DNA of 64,000 nt from Granulosicoccus sp045106855 (GTDB taxonomy: Bacteria; Pseudomonadota; Gammaproteobacteria; Granulosicoccales; Granulosicoccaceae), in contig JBGCFI010000014.1 of NCBI GenBank assembly GCA_045106855.1, positions 41,308-105,307 on the forward strand, in the 5' to 3' direction. Position numbers and translations under genes: made by a program. The notes beneath the pieces were generated by a model. That model saw nothing but the letters and a program-made list of their open reading frames with translations. It was not told the DNA's origin and did not search any database. Below are positions 18,401 to 26,557 of the stretch, in pieces; positions within the stretch are counted from its first letter, which is position 1; each line of letters opens with the position of its first letter.

Positions 18401-19342
18401 CAAGGCCACCAGACTGGCCGGATCAACCTGCCGTGCAAGGCTTGCCTTGTCTTCCCATTCGTGCTCGAAGATAATCCGCGACACTGCGAGGTTAAAAAGA
18501 ACATCACCACCCTGACGGAATCGAATATGCAACGTACGCGGATCACAGTCTTCGAGGTCGCTGACTGTGTCGCTCCGAACAGGGTCGATAATGACTTTTA
18601 CGGCCGCTTGATTTTTCTTCAGCTTTTCATAAGCTTGAGGGAATGTTACATACGGGTTTGTACCATGTAATACCGCAACATCGCAGTGCACCAGTTCATC
18701 GAACTGCTGTGATGTGAAACTTGCTTCATTACCGAAATTCAATACATGAGCACTACCAGCACTCGTCAGGCAATGTTCCGAGTTAGCTCCCATAGTAGGC
18801 AGTTTGAAGACCAGCTTGTACAAGCTCGCCATCCAGATGGCTTCCATCGTTTTCTGACCATTGCCGTAAACTGCCACGGCGTCCGGACCTACCCATTCGC
18901 GAGCATGTAAAAACAACCATGCGGCACGATCAAGCGCAGCATCCCAGCTAACTTCATGCATCTTTCCATCGTGACCACGCATCATGGGCGTCCGAATTCG
19001 GTCATCCGGCAAGCCACGTTTGGTCATACGCTCAGCCCTTTGCTTATCACCACCGGTAATCAGGGAAGTCTTGCCTTTGACACATAATCCCAGCGATGAC
19101 AAAGGATGCACACGACGATTGCCTCGGCCATCAGTCTCCACAGTGTAAGGACAACCAACGCCACAGTAACTGCAAACACTCGACTGAGCTATCAACTGCT
19201 CATTGCGGTATTGAGCTTTTGGAGATTCGAGCAGTGAGGGATCTGCCCTTACCGCACTGACAAAGGGTAAAGGATCAAGCTTTAGTAAGGACGATACTTC
19301 GATTTTCTGCGGGGTAACATCACCGATCGAATCAATAGTCAT
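15407..19342 (-). CDS. Giant molybdopterin oxidoreductase with C-terminal NifU-like domain
   Basis: The product is 1311 aa from the ATG at 19342, chosen because GGAGGAAGG lies 7 nt before it; an earlier ATG at 19375 lacks such a site. The N-terminal ~800 residues form a MopB enzyme: a [4Fe-4S] motif C-x2-C-x3-C-x22-C (CSYCGVGCPYTV ... LCVKGK), a probable Mo-ligand Cys in ANSEHCLTSAG, GQSNATSELM and FSSMGVNQSTGSYG-type cofactor contacts, and a MoCo-binding C-domain (SLISGRGRPGRRALKGRSRYNSG). This resembles assimilatory nitrate reductases or formate-dehydrogenase-like enzymes. An unrecognised ~350-residue linker follows. Residues ~1215-1270 are a NifU C-terminal Fe-S scaffold (VNDGGRLDILG, FVGSCANCPYSL). 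Such a length and fusion are unusual. No partner redox subunit is adjacent; substrate unknown. Confidence 0.85.
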   Translation of the reverse strand: MTIDSIGDVTPQKIEVSSLLKLDPLPFVSAVRADPSLLESPKAQYRNEQLIAQSSVCSYCGVGCPYTVETDGRGNRRVHPLSSLGLCVKGKTSLITGGDKQRAERMTKRGLPDDRIRTPMMRGHDGKMHEVSWDAALDRAAWLFLHAREWVGPDAVAVYGNGQKTMEAIWMASLYKLVFKLPTMGANSEHCLTSAGSAHVLNFGNEASFTSQQFDELVHCDVAVLHGTNPYVTFPQAYEKLKKNQAAVKVIIDPVRSDTVSDLEDCDPRTLHIRFRQGGDVLFNLAVSRIIFEHEWEDKASLARQVDPASLVALRELCFSLRCESNEAARRIALPDQNPADLVIMMRRYAKLLARPLDGYRPKVAFVSSMGVNQSTGSYGFSTNLNLLLLTGNVGRTGAGSLRIAGQSNATSELMMGFNARKLLFNLDPGNAAHRAALASALDIPEKNIPSSGGTSVARMADDDRLYCFLFIGTQMTKNMPRLGHWSRRMGRSFNIVIDSFLGDGVLEHADVLLPSYTYTERTGVIQRGDRTLQLQQQITEPPEQAWSDSQILARLALKIAERLQDPDTAALNELDADVVHRTFSRYLDDEGNAIPERIFDHIVEVNRRLNLYSKLEDESGAPISHEMLRQQAGLGVQWGGNKRYHSSHSDDAVFPGLLGHQKALARLVRPPDQFMDKLEAPLPPGTLSLISGRGRPGRRALKGRSRYNSGIKTLPIYGLDDDVHHVEVHPDVARQLSLVEKAPVRLLSGHGVIVAEIACNDRIACGTAFIDFVPGEVNRLTDYVDADQFTEQSLIKRTPVELRGLRPLETLLWDAPVEDGLNACVEIIYADWRARYPDDDDWLASQRNCMTEPSWLPSVQLRNPTDAYWEQLSEAVGALAVFFQQYTTRPQYREQAAPGLHALSGKARERFLYVLLPLARRLDYQNVLHPVLSDIVGGVCVRDELGGVATLDLLSAHKSAVLEFKEEIVAIQLYIAIKRGLDMLYGAGAQVCRDDLAFVSGVAIPCAGDVPAHFLGISPAALNSALLVHSRAIGNGAMIIVDRKNNRAVRVDVITGVLPKDKELGQLRGQVINRKRTASSYEHRRFFDRLGELIVEYVRTGDSNFALSGPVAFNWQEYHSKLSFAPANRREFHRFLLERRVSHALATSLAALGVLDAVRDAETLEKILINKCAANDVIDVFDHDQLYAGTLAERVNRVYTTIIEPVLVNDGGRLDILGLDEETGELQVRFVGSCANCPYSLLSMEQIVKPTLLAIPGIKQVVHRAKARNHDLQAAHVASHSGADTEKSAMPVTPWVNTYKSIPIVPLPSS

Positions 19343-19375
19343 ACAGATGCCTTCCTCCAACTGTAAACATGTCAA

Positions 19376-19943
19376 ACTGGATAGATTGCTTTATCCAGGC
19401 CCGCCAGGGTGAATCTGCCACGTTGGAATCAGTGCCCTGGAACCACAACCATACAACAGCCATCATACTTCTAATCGGGATTGTGTCACCGGTCATATTA
19501 ACTAGCGTTCCTCGCAGGAAGATGCATCAGCGTTAGACGCCCCTGCCCGGGTCATTTGTTCTTTGATATTTTTTAATGCATTGTCAATGCGTAGCCGCTG
19601 GAGTTACCTGTGGAGATAGCACGTCATGGCAAATTCTTACCCAGCATCTGGTAAAAACAAATTCACTGCAGGCATAACCCATGAACACATGCAACGCGTA
19701 ATGTTCAGTTAGTCCGATTTCTTGAACAAGTAACCCCAACAGCCCTCAAGATTTACATTTTCCTGTGGTTTACGATAATTTATTAAACGTCTTTACAATG
19801 ACTTTGACCCACAACTCAATTATTCAAATTGACCCTCTTATCCTTGCTGATCAGTACATAAAATCCCCAGCGCTTGTTTGAACTTTAAATAACGGACGCC
19901 GCTACCGAACATAGTCAAAGACAGTAAGAGAGGTTCGACCATC
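19376..19943. other. Divergent promoter region without visible gene
   Basis: About 570 bp separate the MopB-NifU gene from the H-NOX operon. No ORF has coding character. It should contain promoters for both directions; I could not assign regulator sites. Confidence 0.4.
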
Positions 19944-20501
19944 ATGTATGGTTTGGTGAACAAGGCAGTAGAGCAACTAGTAAAAAGCCAATTCGGTGAC
20001 GATAAATGGCGTGAGATTGCAGCAAAAGCAAACGTCGAACATTCATTTGTATCCATGGATACTTATCCGGACAAGGTAACTTATGATCTTGTCGCCGCTG
20101 CCAGTGAAATTCTGGACATCCCCCCAGTAAAAATTCTCGAAGCCTTTGGTGAACACTGGATTCAGTATACCGTTGACGAAGGATACGGCCAGACGATTTC
20201 CATGTATGGAAAATCAGTGCCTGAATTTCTCAAGAACATGAACAATCTGCATGCACAAATCCGGTTGTCACTCCCGGAATTGAACCCACCCACGATAACC
20301 TGCGAAGAGACCTCAGGTGGCGACCTTCTAGTTTGTTATGAATCAGAAAGAGCCGGACTGGCACCCATGCTCGTCGGACTGTTGAGAGGATTAGGCAAAC
20401 GATTCTCTACACCAGTCAATGTGGAATATGTTCCACCTATTGAGCAAAACCAAACCCAGGAGTATTTTCTGATCAGTTACGCGGTTCAGAAAGCGGCATG
20501 A
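19944..20501 (+). CDS. hnoX: H-NOX haem-based NO/O2 sensor
   Basis: This 185-aa cytoplasmic protein is a stand-alone H-NOX (HNOB) domain that binds haem and senses NO, passing the signal to a partner kinase. Diagnostic residues are visible: MYGLVNKAVEQLV at the start, a probable proximal haem ligand His103 in NNLHAQI, and the haem-propionate motif Y-x-S-x-R (Tyr132, Ser134, Arg136 in CYESERAG). Length matches bacterial H-NOX proteins. It overlaps the next gene by 4 bp, so sensor and kinase are co-translated. AGAGAGG lies upstream of the ATG. Ligand selectivity (NO only or O2 too) cannot be read with certainty. Confidence 0.93.
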   Translation: MYGLVNKAVEQLVKSQFGDDKWREIAAKANVEHSFVSMDTYPDKVTYDLVAAASEILDIPPVKILEAFGEHWIQYTVDEGYGQTISMYGKSVPEFLKNMNNLHAQIRLSLPELNPPTITCEETSGGDLLVCYESERAGLAPMLVGLLRGLGKRFSTPVNVEYVPPIEQNQTQEYFLISYAVQKAA

Positions 20502-21964
20502 ACCCGCAGCCCTTCGTGCTTGAAGGTACTATTTGTCAGTTAATATTAGCGAAGGCATTTCCATTTCATTTTGTTGTTAATAACGACGGTCAAATAGTAG
20601 GCAGCGGAGAGTCAATACAGCGAATACTACCCATCGATATAGATGGATCAAAAAACATCTTCGATCATTTCACTGTTAAACACCCTGCCAAGGCAACTAC
20701 TATCAATGAATTGAGAGATCACACGGAAACTTTCTGTCTTCTCAAATCTGTTGCAAATACAAACCTTGTTCTGCGCGGGCAGATAATTTTTTCCCAGGAC
20801 GCTGCTCATGTATTTTTCCTGGTTTCACCCTGGGTAACTGATCTCGATATTCTGGAATCACTCGGATTAAGCCTGAACGAATTTCCACCACACAGCCCTT
20901 TGTCCGATTTTTTGATTTTATTGCAGGCACAAAAAACATCATTAGGCGAAAGCAAACGACTGTCAGCCGATTTAAGTGTTCTTAACAAAGAACTTGAAGA
21001 TCGAGTTATCAGGCGTACACAAGCACTTGAAAGAAATGCACAGGAGCTCAGAGAATCCAAGCTGAATCTGGAATTCGAGATGAACGAACGTGCACGAGTG
21101 GAGATTGAACTGCGGCACGCGCAGAAACTGGAATCGGTAGGGCAACTAGCTGCAGGGATAGCACACGAGATAAACACACCAATGCAATACATCGGTAACA
21201 GTTTGCAATTCATAAAATCAGCACTTGCCGATTTTGATCAAGTGAGTGAAATCGCCAAAGAACTGTTGAACCCCACAAACACCAAACGCGATGAGCAGCG
21301 CATGGAACACGAAGCTTCCATTGAAGAAATGGATCTTGACTACATTAGAGACCGGGCGCCAAAAGCACTTGATCGCGCGTTAGAAGGTATCGCCGCTGTT
21401 ACCAGGATTGTCAGAGCCATGAATGAGTTTACTCATCCTGACGGTGAAGAGAAAAGCAAAGCTGATATTAATCGGGCACTCGATACCGCAGCCACAGTAG
21501 CTAAAAACGAATACAAATACATCGCCAAACTGGAAAAGAATTTTCAACCCTTACCACCCGTCGAATGCCATATTGGAGATTTAAATCAGGTATTTCTGAA
21601 CCTGATTGTCAACGCTGCACATGCAATCTCGGACAACGGCGTTAAAGAAGGAAAAATCATGATAGACACAAGAGCCGAAAAAGATGTTGTTCGTATATCG
21701 ATTTCGGACAACGGCGGTGGTATTCCTGATGAAATTACCCACCGCGTTTTTGATCCTTTCTTTACGACTAAGGAAGTCGGACGTGGCACAGGACAAGGGC
21801 TTACCATCTCGCACAACATCATCGTAAACAAGCATGGAGGGCAGCTAATATTTGCAGGCAACGATTTTAACGGTACAACGTTTCAAATTACGCTTCCGAT
21901 AACAGCTGGCACATTCAGTGATGACCCACCCCCCTTCCAAAACAATGAGGACTTAGCAGCATGA
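20498..21964 (+). CDS. hnoK: H-NOX-associated sensor histidine kinase
   Basis: The 488-aa protein has an N-terminal ~150-residue H-NOX-associated (HNOBA-like, PAS-fold) domain starting FVLEGTICQLILAKAFPFHFVV, a coiled coil (residues ~155-210), a dimerisation/phosphoacceptor motif GIAHEINTPMQYIGNS with His223, and an HATPase domain with ISDNGGGIPDEI and GTGQGLTIS. No membrane segment is present, so it is a soluble kinase whose input is the upstream haem protein. In known H-NOX systems NO-bound sensor inhibits kinase autophosphorylation; the same is inferred here. It overlaps both flanking genes by 4 bp. Confidence 0.92.
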   Translation: MNPQPFVLEGTICQLILAKAFPFHFVVNNDGQIVGSGESIQRILPIDIDGSKNIFDHFTVKHPAKATTINELRDHTETFCLLKSVANTNLVLRGQIIFSQDAAHVFFLVSPWVTDLDILESLGLSLNEFPPHSPLSDFLILLQAQKTSLGESKRLSADLSVLNKELEDRVIRRTQALERNAQELRESKLNLEFEMNERARVEIELRHAQKLESVGQLAAGIAHEINTPMQYIGNSLQFIKSALADFDQVSEIAKELLNPTNTKRDEQRMEHEASIEEMDLDYIRDRAPKALDRALEGIAAVTRIVRAMNEFTHPDGEEKSKADINRALDTAATVAKNEYKYIAKLEKNFQPLPPVECHIGDLNQVFLNLIVNAAHAISDNGVKEGKIMIDTRAEKDVVRISISDNGGGIPDEITHRVFDPFFTTKEVGRGTGQGLTISHNIIVNKHGGQLIFAGNDFNGTTFQITLPITAGTFSDDPPPFQNNEDLAA

Positions 21965-23169
21965 AGAAAATTCTGTTTGTTGATGACGAACCAGCGATTC
22001 TCGAAGGTCTGCAAGATCTACTACGTGGCCATCGACGACGCTGGGATATGACCTTTATTTGTGGAGGTGAAGCGGCCATGACGGCCATGAACGACTCTGT
22101 TTACGATGTTGTCGTTTCAGATGTAAGAATGCCCGGAGTCGGCGGTGTGGACGTCCTTGAGTACGCAAAGGACAACCATCCGCAATCACTTCGTATTGCA
22201 TTAACCGGCTTCTCTGACGAGCAAAGTACGATAAAGCTTACACGCCTGGCACAGCGCTATTTGCGAAAACCGTGCTCACTCGAGGATCTGGATGATGTTA
22301 TCTCCGGCGATTTCGGTCTAATCAAGGCGTTTGACAACGACATGGTCAAAGAACTGGTTGGCAAAGCCGGAAGGATAACTGCCACTCAGAGTAATCATCA
22401 GAAACTGTTAAAACTCCTGGACACCGAAAACAGTTCTATTGATGAAATCATCAGCATTGTGGAACAGGACGTCGCCCTGACGGCCAAGGTACTTCAATTG
22501 GTTAATTCCTCGTTCTTCAGACGTCAACGAGAAATTCACTCAGCGCGGGAGGCCGTGGGCTATCTGGGCGCAGACATCCTCAGATCTCTGGCTTTAGCCA
22601 ATCAGATGTTCGAGATGACAAAAGAATTGCAGACATTCCCAGGCTTCGATCCCAATGCTCTGCAACGACACTGTGCGCTGACGTCAACAATAGCCAGAGA
22701 GTTGGTTCCGGATATCGAGTTATCCACAGTCGCATTTACCGCAGGCTTACTTCACGACGTGGGTAAACTCATCATTGCACGCGAAAAACCGGAATTGATT
22801 CCGGAATTGGTTGGAGCTTTTGACGGCATGTCTAACTCCTGGGTAGACGCCGATAGTGAAAGAGCCATACTGGGCTGTACACACGCCGAGGTTGGGGGCT
22901 GTATTCTGAATTTATGGGGAGTTCCTACGGCCATAGTGGAAGCCGTAACGTTCCATGACCAGCCCGCGAATATTTTCACCCGCGAGTTCGATGCCATAGG
23001 TATCGTTCATATCAGCAATTACCTGGCACACTGGGTAAGCGAAGATATTGTGGACGAGCGGATAGAATCCAAACTTGATAGAAACTATCTGGAGGCGCGA
23101 AAAGTCTGTGACTTGCTGGACGGTTGGATGGAGCAAGCCATAGATGCCCACAAATTTTCTGATTTCTGA
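21961..23169 (+). CDS. Response regulator with HDOD output domain
   Basis: The 402-aa protein has an N-terminal receiver domain (ILFVDDEPAI, phosphoacceptor Asp54 in VVSDVRMPG, conserved Lys in YLRKPCS) and an HDOD domain from ~residue 140 to 340 (VEQDVALTAKVLQLVNSSFF, GLLHDVGKLII). HDOD domains are HD-GYP relatives that usually lack phosphodiesterase activity and act in signalling. It is the output of the H-NOX/kinase pair in front of it, and comparable degenerate HD proteins occur in known H-NOX networks controlling c-di-GMP and biofilm. The ATG overlaps the kinase stop. Confidence 0.92.
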   Translation: MKKILFVDDEPAILEGLQDLLRGHRRRWDMTFICGGEAAMTAMNDSVYDVVVSDVRMPGVGGVDVLEYAKDNHPQSLRIALTGFSDEQSTIKLTRLAQRYLRKPCSLEDLDDVISGDFGLIKAFDNDMVKELVGKAGRITATQSNHQKLLKLLDTENSSIDEIISIVEQDVALTAKVLQLVNSSFFRRQREIHSAREAVGYLGADILRSLALANQMFEMTKELQTFPGFDPNALQRHCALTSTIARELVPDIELSTVAFTAGLLHDVGKLIIAREKPELIPELVGAFDGMSNSWVDADSERAILGCTHAEVGGCILNLWGVPTAIVEAVTFHDQPANIFTREFDAIGIVHISNYLAHWVSEDIVDERIESKLDRNYLEARKVCDLLDGWMEQAIDAHKFSDF

Positions 23170-23244
23170 AGGTAGGCCGTATATTGCCGGCTGATTACCG
23201 GCAGGCCGAAAGTATGTACGACACGGAATACTCGCTTAGCCACA

Positions 23245-23736
23245 TCAGACTTCACCGAATTGCGCACGCCGCGGAGGCTTTCTTTCGCGCTCCTGTAACC
23301 ACGCAAAGATACAACCCCCGATCAAACCGGCAGAACTCTGCCCGACGATTCCAGCGATATCGCGCGCCGGAGCAATTGGTGTCATCGGAAATGCCATGGA
23401 CATCACGCTCATTATCGTGATCATTGCCAACGCACCCGCCAAAGGATAGACAATCCAGCGAGACAAACCGGTCAAACGCCGCACACCCGCCATGACTGTC
23501 CATGCCAATGCCAGACCGATGGCGATAACCATGGCATAAACGTAAAGTCCCATCAGGTCCCCCAGTGTCATGTGTAACTGATCGCGTAAAGAAACTGTAA
23601 CACCCATGCGTTCTACCTGACCCACGATGTAATGACTATGCGCAATACTTGCGAGCGCATAAGTGATACAACTGGCAATACTCACATTGCGTATGCGACC
23701 GGTAAAATCTTGCCAATGATTTCGAATATTACTCAT
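23245..23736 (-). CDS. Four-helix inner-membrane protein of unknown function
   Basis: The 163-aa product has four hydrophobic stretches (VSIASCITYALASIAHS, LMGLYVYAMVIAIGLALAW, WIVYPLAGALAMITIMSVM, IVGQSSAGLIGGCIFAWL) and a short basic tail. I do not recognise a family. It runs opposite to the sugar dehydrogenase gene, whose chosen start is 12 bp beyond its own, so the two share a very short divergent spacer and the true starts may lie slightly downstream of either. Confidence 0.6.
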   Translation of the reverse strand: MSNIRNHWQDFTGRIRNVSIASCITYALASIAHSHYIVGQVERMGVTVSLRDQLHMTLGDLMGLYVYAMVIAIGLALAWTVMAGVRRLTGLSRWIVYPLAGALAMITIMSVMSMAFPMTPIAPARDIAGIVGQSSAGLIGGCIFAWLQERERKPPRRAQFGEV

Positions 23737-23748
23737 CGCACCATATTC

Positions 23749-24894
23749 ATGGCGTTGCTCTATCGCTCTATGGGGGTTGCCCTACTTTGCAGCACCGCCG
23801 CCCACACTGCAAGCGCACAGAGCGGCAGTACCGTGACATCGTCTGGAAACTCGGCCAGCATCAACTACAACAGCCGTGTTTTGGCACAAGGACTTTCACA
23901 TCCCTGGTCCCTGGCGTTTCTACCTGACGGTTCGATGTTAATCACCGAACGTCCGGGCCGACTTCGCCGACTAAGCCAAGGCAAATTGTCAGAGCCCATA
24001 ACAGGCGTGCCTGCTGTGCTGGCCAAGAGCCAGGGAGGACTCTTTGATGTAGTCCTCCATCCTGACTACGATGTCAATGGCTGGATTTACCTGAGTCTGG
24101 CACATGGGCACGCAAGCGCAAATGCGACTCGTCTCGTACGCGCTCGCCTTGATGGTGATCAACTAGTGGAGACGGAAACTCTATTCACCGCCACACCTTT
24201 AAAAGACACAACAGTTCACTATGGAGCACGCTTTTCGTTCCTGCCCGATCACACGCTGGTTCTCAGCGTTGGCGATGGTTTTGATTTTCGCGAACAGGCG
24301 CAGGCGCTTGACAACCACCTTGGCAAGTTCATTCGTATACGAGATGATGGCTCAATCCCGGAAGACAACCCCTTTACCGACAATCCCGACGCACTATCTG
24401 AAATATACAGCTACGGACATCGCAATCAGCAAGCCATTGTCTATGACCATAAACGTCAGGCACTGTGGGCACACGAACATGGACCGGCAGGAGGTGACGA
24501 GGTAAATAAGCTCATTGCAGGAACAAACTATGGCTGGCCACTAGCCACTATGGGCAGAGACTACTCCGGAGCTGCTATCAGCCCGTACCAGGAATTGCCG
24601 GGGATGGCGTCTCCACAGTGGGATTGGACACCTTCGATCGCCCCGGGTGGAATGACAATAATCGCAGGCGAGCAATTCTCACACTGGCAAGGCGACTTGT
24701 TGGTAGCGGCATTAAAATCACGCGATGTCAGACGTATGCGCATTGAGAAGGGCAGGATGCGCGAAGTGGAAACTCTCTTCTCTGAGTTTGGAGCAAGAAT
24801 CAGGGATATTCGAGAAGCGCCGGACGGGTCTCTGTACTTGCTGACGGACGACTCTGTTAACGGAAAAGTTATCCAGATTGAACCGATACCATAG
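23749..24894 (+). CDS. PQQ-dependent sugar dehydrogenase, soluble aldose type
   Basis: This is a periplasmic six-bladed beta-propeller that oxidises aldoses with PQQ and calcium. The ATG at 23749 gives a clean Sec signal peptide (RSMGVALLCSTAAHTASA) and avoids overlap with the minus-strand gene; the frame is open to 23632. Mature protein motifs match the GDH-B/YliI family: GLSHPWSLAFLPDGSMLITER, HPDYDVNGWIYLS, YSYGHRNQQAIVYD and HEHGPAGGDEVN with GTNYGWPLAT. Length (381 aa) is normal. No PQQ biosynthesis gene is in the window. Confidence 0.9.
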   Translation: MALLYRSMGVALLCSTAAHTASAQSGSTVTSSGNSASINYNSRVLAQGLSHPWSLAFLPDGSMLITERPGRLRRLSQGKLSEPITGVPAVLAKSQGGLFDVVLHPDYDVNGWIYLSLAHGHASANATRLVRARLDGDQLVETETLFTATPLKDTTVHYGARFSFLPDHTLVLSVGDGFDFREQAQALDNHLGKFIRIRDDGSIPEDNPFTDNPDALSEIYSYGHRNQQAIVYDHKRQALWAHEHGPAGGDEVNKLIAGTNYGWPLATMGRDYSGAAISPYQELPGMASPQWDWTPSIAPGGMTIIAGEQFSHWQGDLLVAALKSRDVRRMRIEKGRMREVETLFSEFGARIRDIREAPDGSLYLLTDDSVNGKVIQIEPIP

Positions 24895-24971
24895 ACCCTC
24901 TCTTGAACTGAACAAATAGGGTGGATAAATACAATAACCATACGACCTCACATGAGCCTTGCATGATCAAT

Positions 24972-25421
24972 CTAGTTAGTCGAAGCTTGTAACCCTCGTA
25001 AAACGTCTCGCCAACTCACTATACCGACAGGAATATTACTTTCATCGACGATTGGGATGCACGAAAATCGGCGAGTGGTAAAAATGTCCACGGCATCACT
25101 GAGGGTCGCTGATTCTGAGAGCGTTACAGGCCCTCTGGTCATTACCTGGTGAATCTTGCGATCAAGGGTCGATCTATCACGCTGAGTTTCCGCTGCTAAG
25201 CCAAGGTACGGACTCATGGCTTTCAGCAAGTCCCGGTCTGAAAGCACACCTTCCAGCTTCTCCAACTGCACTACGAGAAGATGATGGAACCTGACATTGT
25301 CAAAGATTTCCTTAGCTACCCTCAGCGAATCGTCCATATCCACTGTAACGATTCTTTGAGTCATGACTTCGTTGATCAACATTAAAAACAGAACCCGCCG
25401 AATAACAAAGTGAATTTCCAA
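24972..25421 (-). CDS. CBS-domain pair protein
   Basis: The protein consists of two CBS motifs (VMTQRIVTVDMDDSLRVAKEI ... LEGVLSDRDLLKAM and VMTRGPVTLSESATLSDAVDIF ... PVGIVSWRDVLRGL), a Bateman module that typically binds adenine nucleotides. The full frame is 149 aa; the internal ATG giving MLINEVMTQ is an equally likely start. It stands alone, so partner and role are unknown. Confidence 0.85.
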   Translation of the reverse strand: MEIHFVIRRVLFLMLINEVMTQRIVTVDMDDSLRVAKEIFDNVRFHHLLVVQLEKLEGVLSDRDLLKAMSPYLGLAAETQRDRSTLDRKIHQVMTRGPVTLSESATLSDAVDIFTTRRFSCIPIVDESNIPVGIVSWRDVLRGLQASTN

Positions 25422-25854
25422 GCGACAAACGTACCTGTTGTCGCACTCACCATTACCCGTTAGCAGCTCTCAGTGTTATTCGCCAAACTGCGTATCAATC
25501 TTCGATCAGCATGCGCAAAGTACCCAGAGCCCGGGGCCCGTGCCTATGTTATCTGCTTATGGCACAAGCTCATTGCCGCAAGATCATAACTGTATCAATC
25601 ACATCTCCTATGACAAAACCTTACCTTCGCTCTTCGTAAAATTGCGAATCTGGTATACCATACACCATTAGCTACTTGCCGTTGCACTGGATGAGTCTGA
25701 AACGCTTCCGATATCGATGGCAAAACCGGTGGTTCACGGATCAACGAATGGATACAAACGATAAGCGGTTTTCAGTAAAGTTAATCTTGTGCTTTGCAAC
25801 AGGCGAAAGCGTGTCCCAGTTTCGCACCAGGTTGACATCAGAGGCATATGTTAC
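25422..25854. other. Gene-poor stretch
   Basis: About 430 bp between the CBS gene and the isochorismatase-like gene. Short open frames here have no recognisable domain or coding bias and I consider them chance. Confidence 0.4.
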
Positions 25855-26400
25855 ATGCTGATTAGAGCCAGAGACTCGATATTGGTTGTTATCGATATCC
25901 AGGAAAAACTCGTGCCCGCCATGCAAGCACCTGCGCGCACAATCAGAAATGCCAGCCTGTTGCTCAATGCAGCCAATGCATGCGCAGTACCCGCTATTCT
26001 CACAGAGCAGTACCCTCGCGGACTCGGGCCTACAGTCCCCGAAATCGCAAGACTCGCCGGCGAGAATCCTATCATTGAGAAATTGCACTTCTCTTGCATG
26101 GAGGACAGCGGCTTTCGCGGTCGCTTCACAGCGCTGGATCGAAGACAGGCGATTCTTGTCGGCATGGAGGCACATGTCTGCGTCGTGCAGACAGCAGCGA
26201 GTCTCATAGAAGCAGACTATGAGGTTTTTGTCGTCTCGGACGCTACCGCATCAAGAACCATCGATAGTGAAGCGGCCTGCATAACGAGACTCAACTCATC
26301 GGAGGCAAGTATAGTAACGACTGAAATGGTAGTTTTTGAATGGCTTGGTAAAGCGGGAACACCAGCATTCAAAGAACTACTTCCATTAATCAAGAGTTAG
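25855..26400 (+). CDS. Isochorismatase-like cysteine hydrolase
   Basis: The 181-aa enzyme belongs to the isochorismatase/nicotinamidase superfamily. The catalytic triad can be placed: Asp14 (VVIDIQEKL), Lys76 (IIEKLHFSC) and Cys109 (GMEAHVCVVQTA). The ATG at 25855 is chosen because it begins just before the conserved first strand; the frame is open 22 codons further. Its sequence resembles the YcaC-like/hydrolase branch rather than true isochorismatase. Substrate unknown; it is single, 157 bp before sucC. Confidence 0.85.
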   Translation: MLIRARDSILVVIDIQEKLVPAMQAPARTIRNASLLLNAANACAVPAILTEQYPRGLGPTVPEIARLAGENPIIEKLHFSCMEDSGFRGRFTALDRRQAILVGMEAHVCVVQTAASLIEADYEVFVVSDATASRTIDSEAACITRLNSSEASIVTTEMVVFEWLGKAGTPAFKELLPLIKS

Positions 26401-26557
26401 TTTGCCATGAAAAATGTACATGCGGCATCTTGCGCACGTCAATTGACAGGCACCCACAAACGTATACTTAACATTGCAACTAACATCTTCGTTACGTACC
26501 TCCAACCGGACTCTGAACCCCCTTACATAAATCCATTCAACTAATAACCTGAACAAT

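Noticed and set aside
25438..25671. 77-codon open frame
   Set aside because: No domain, no ribosome site and irregular composition; likely chance.
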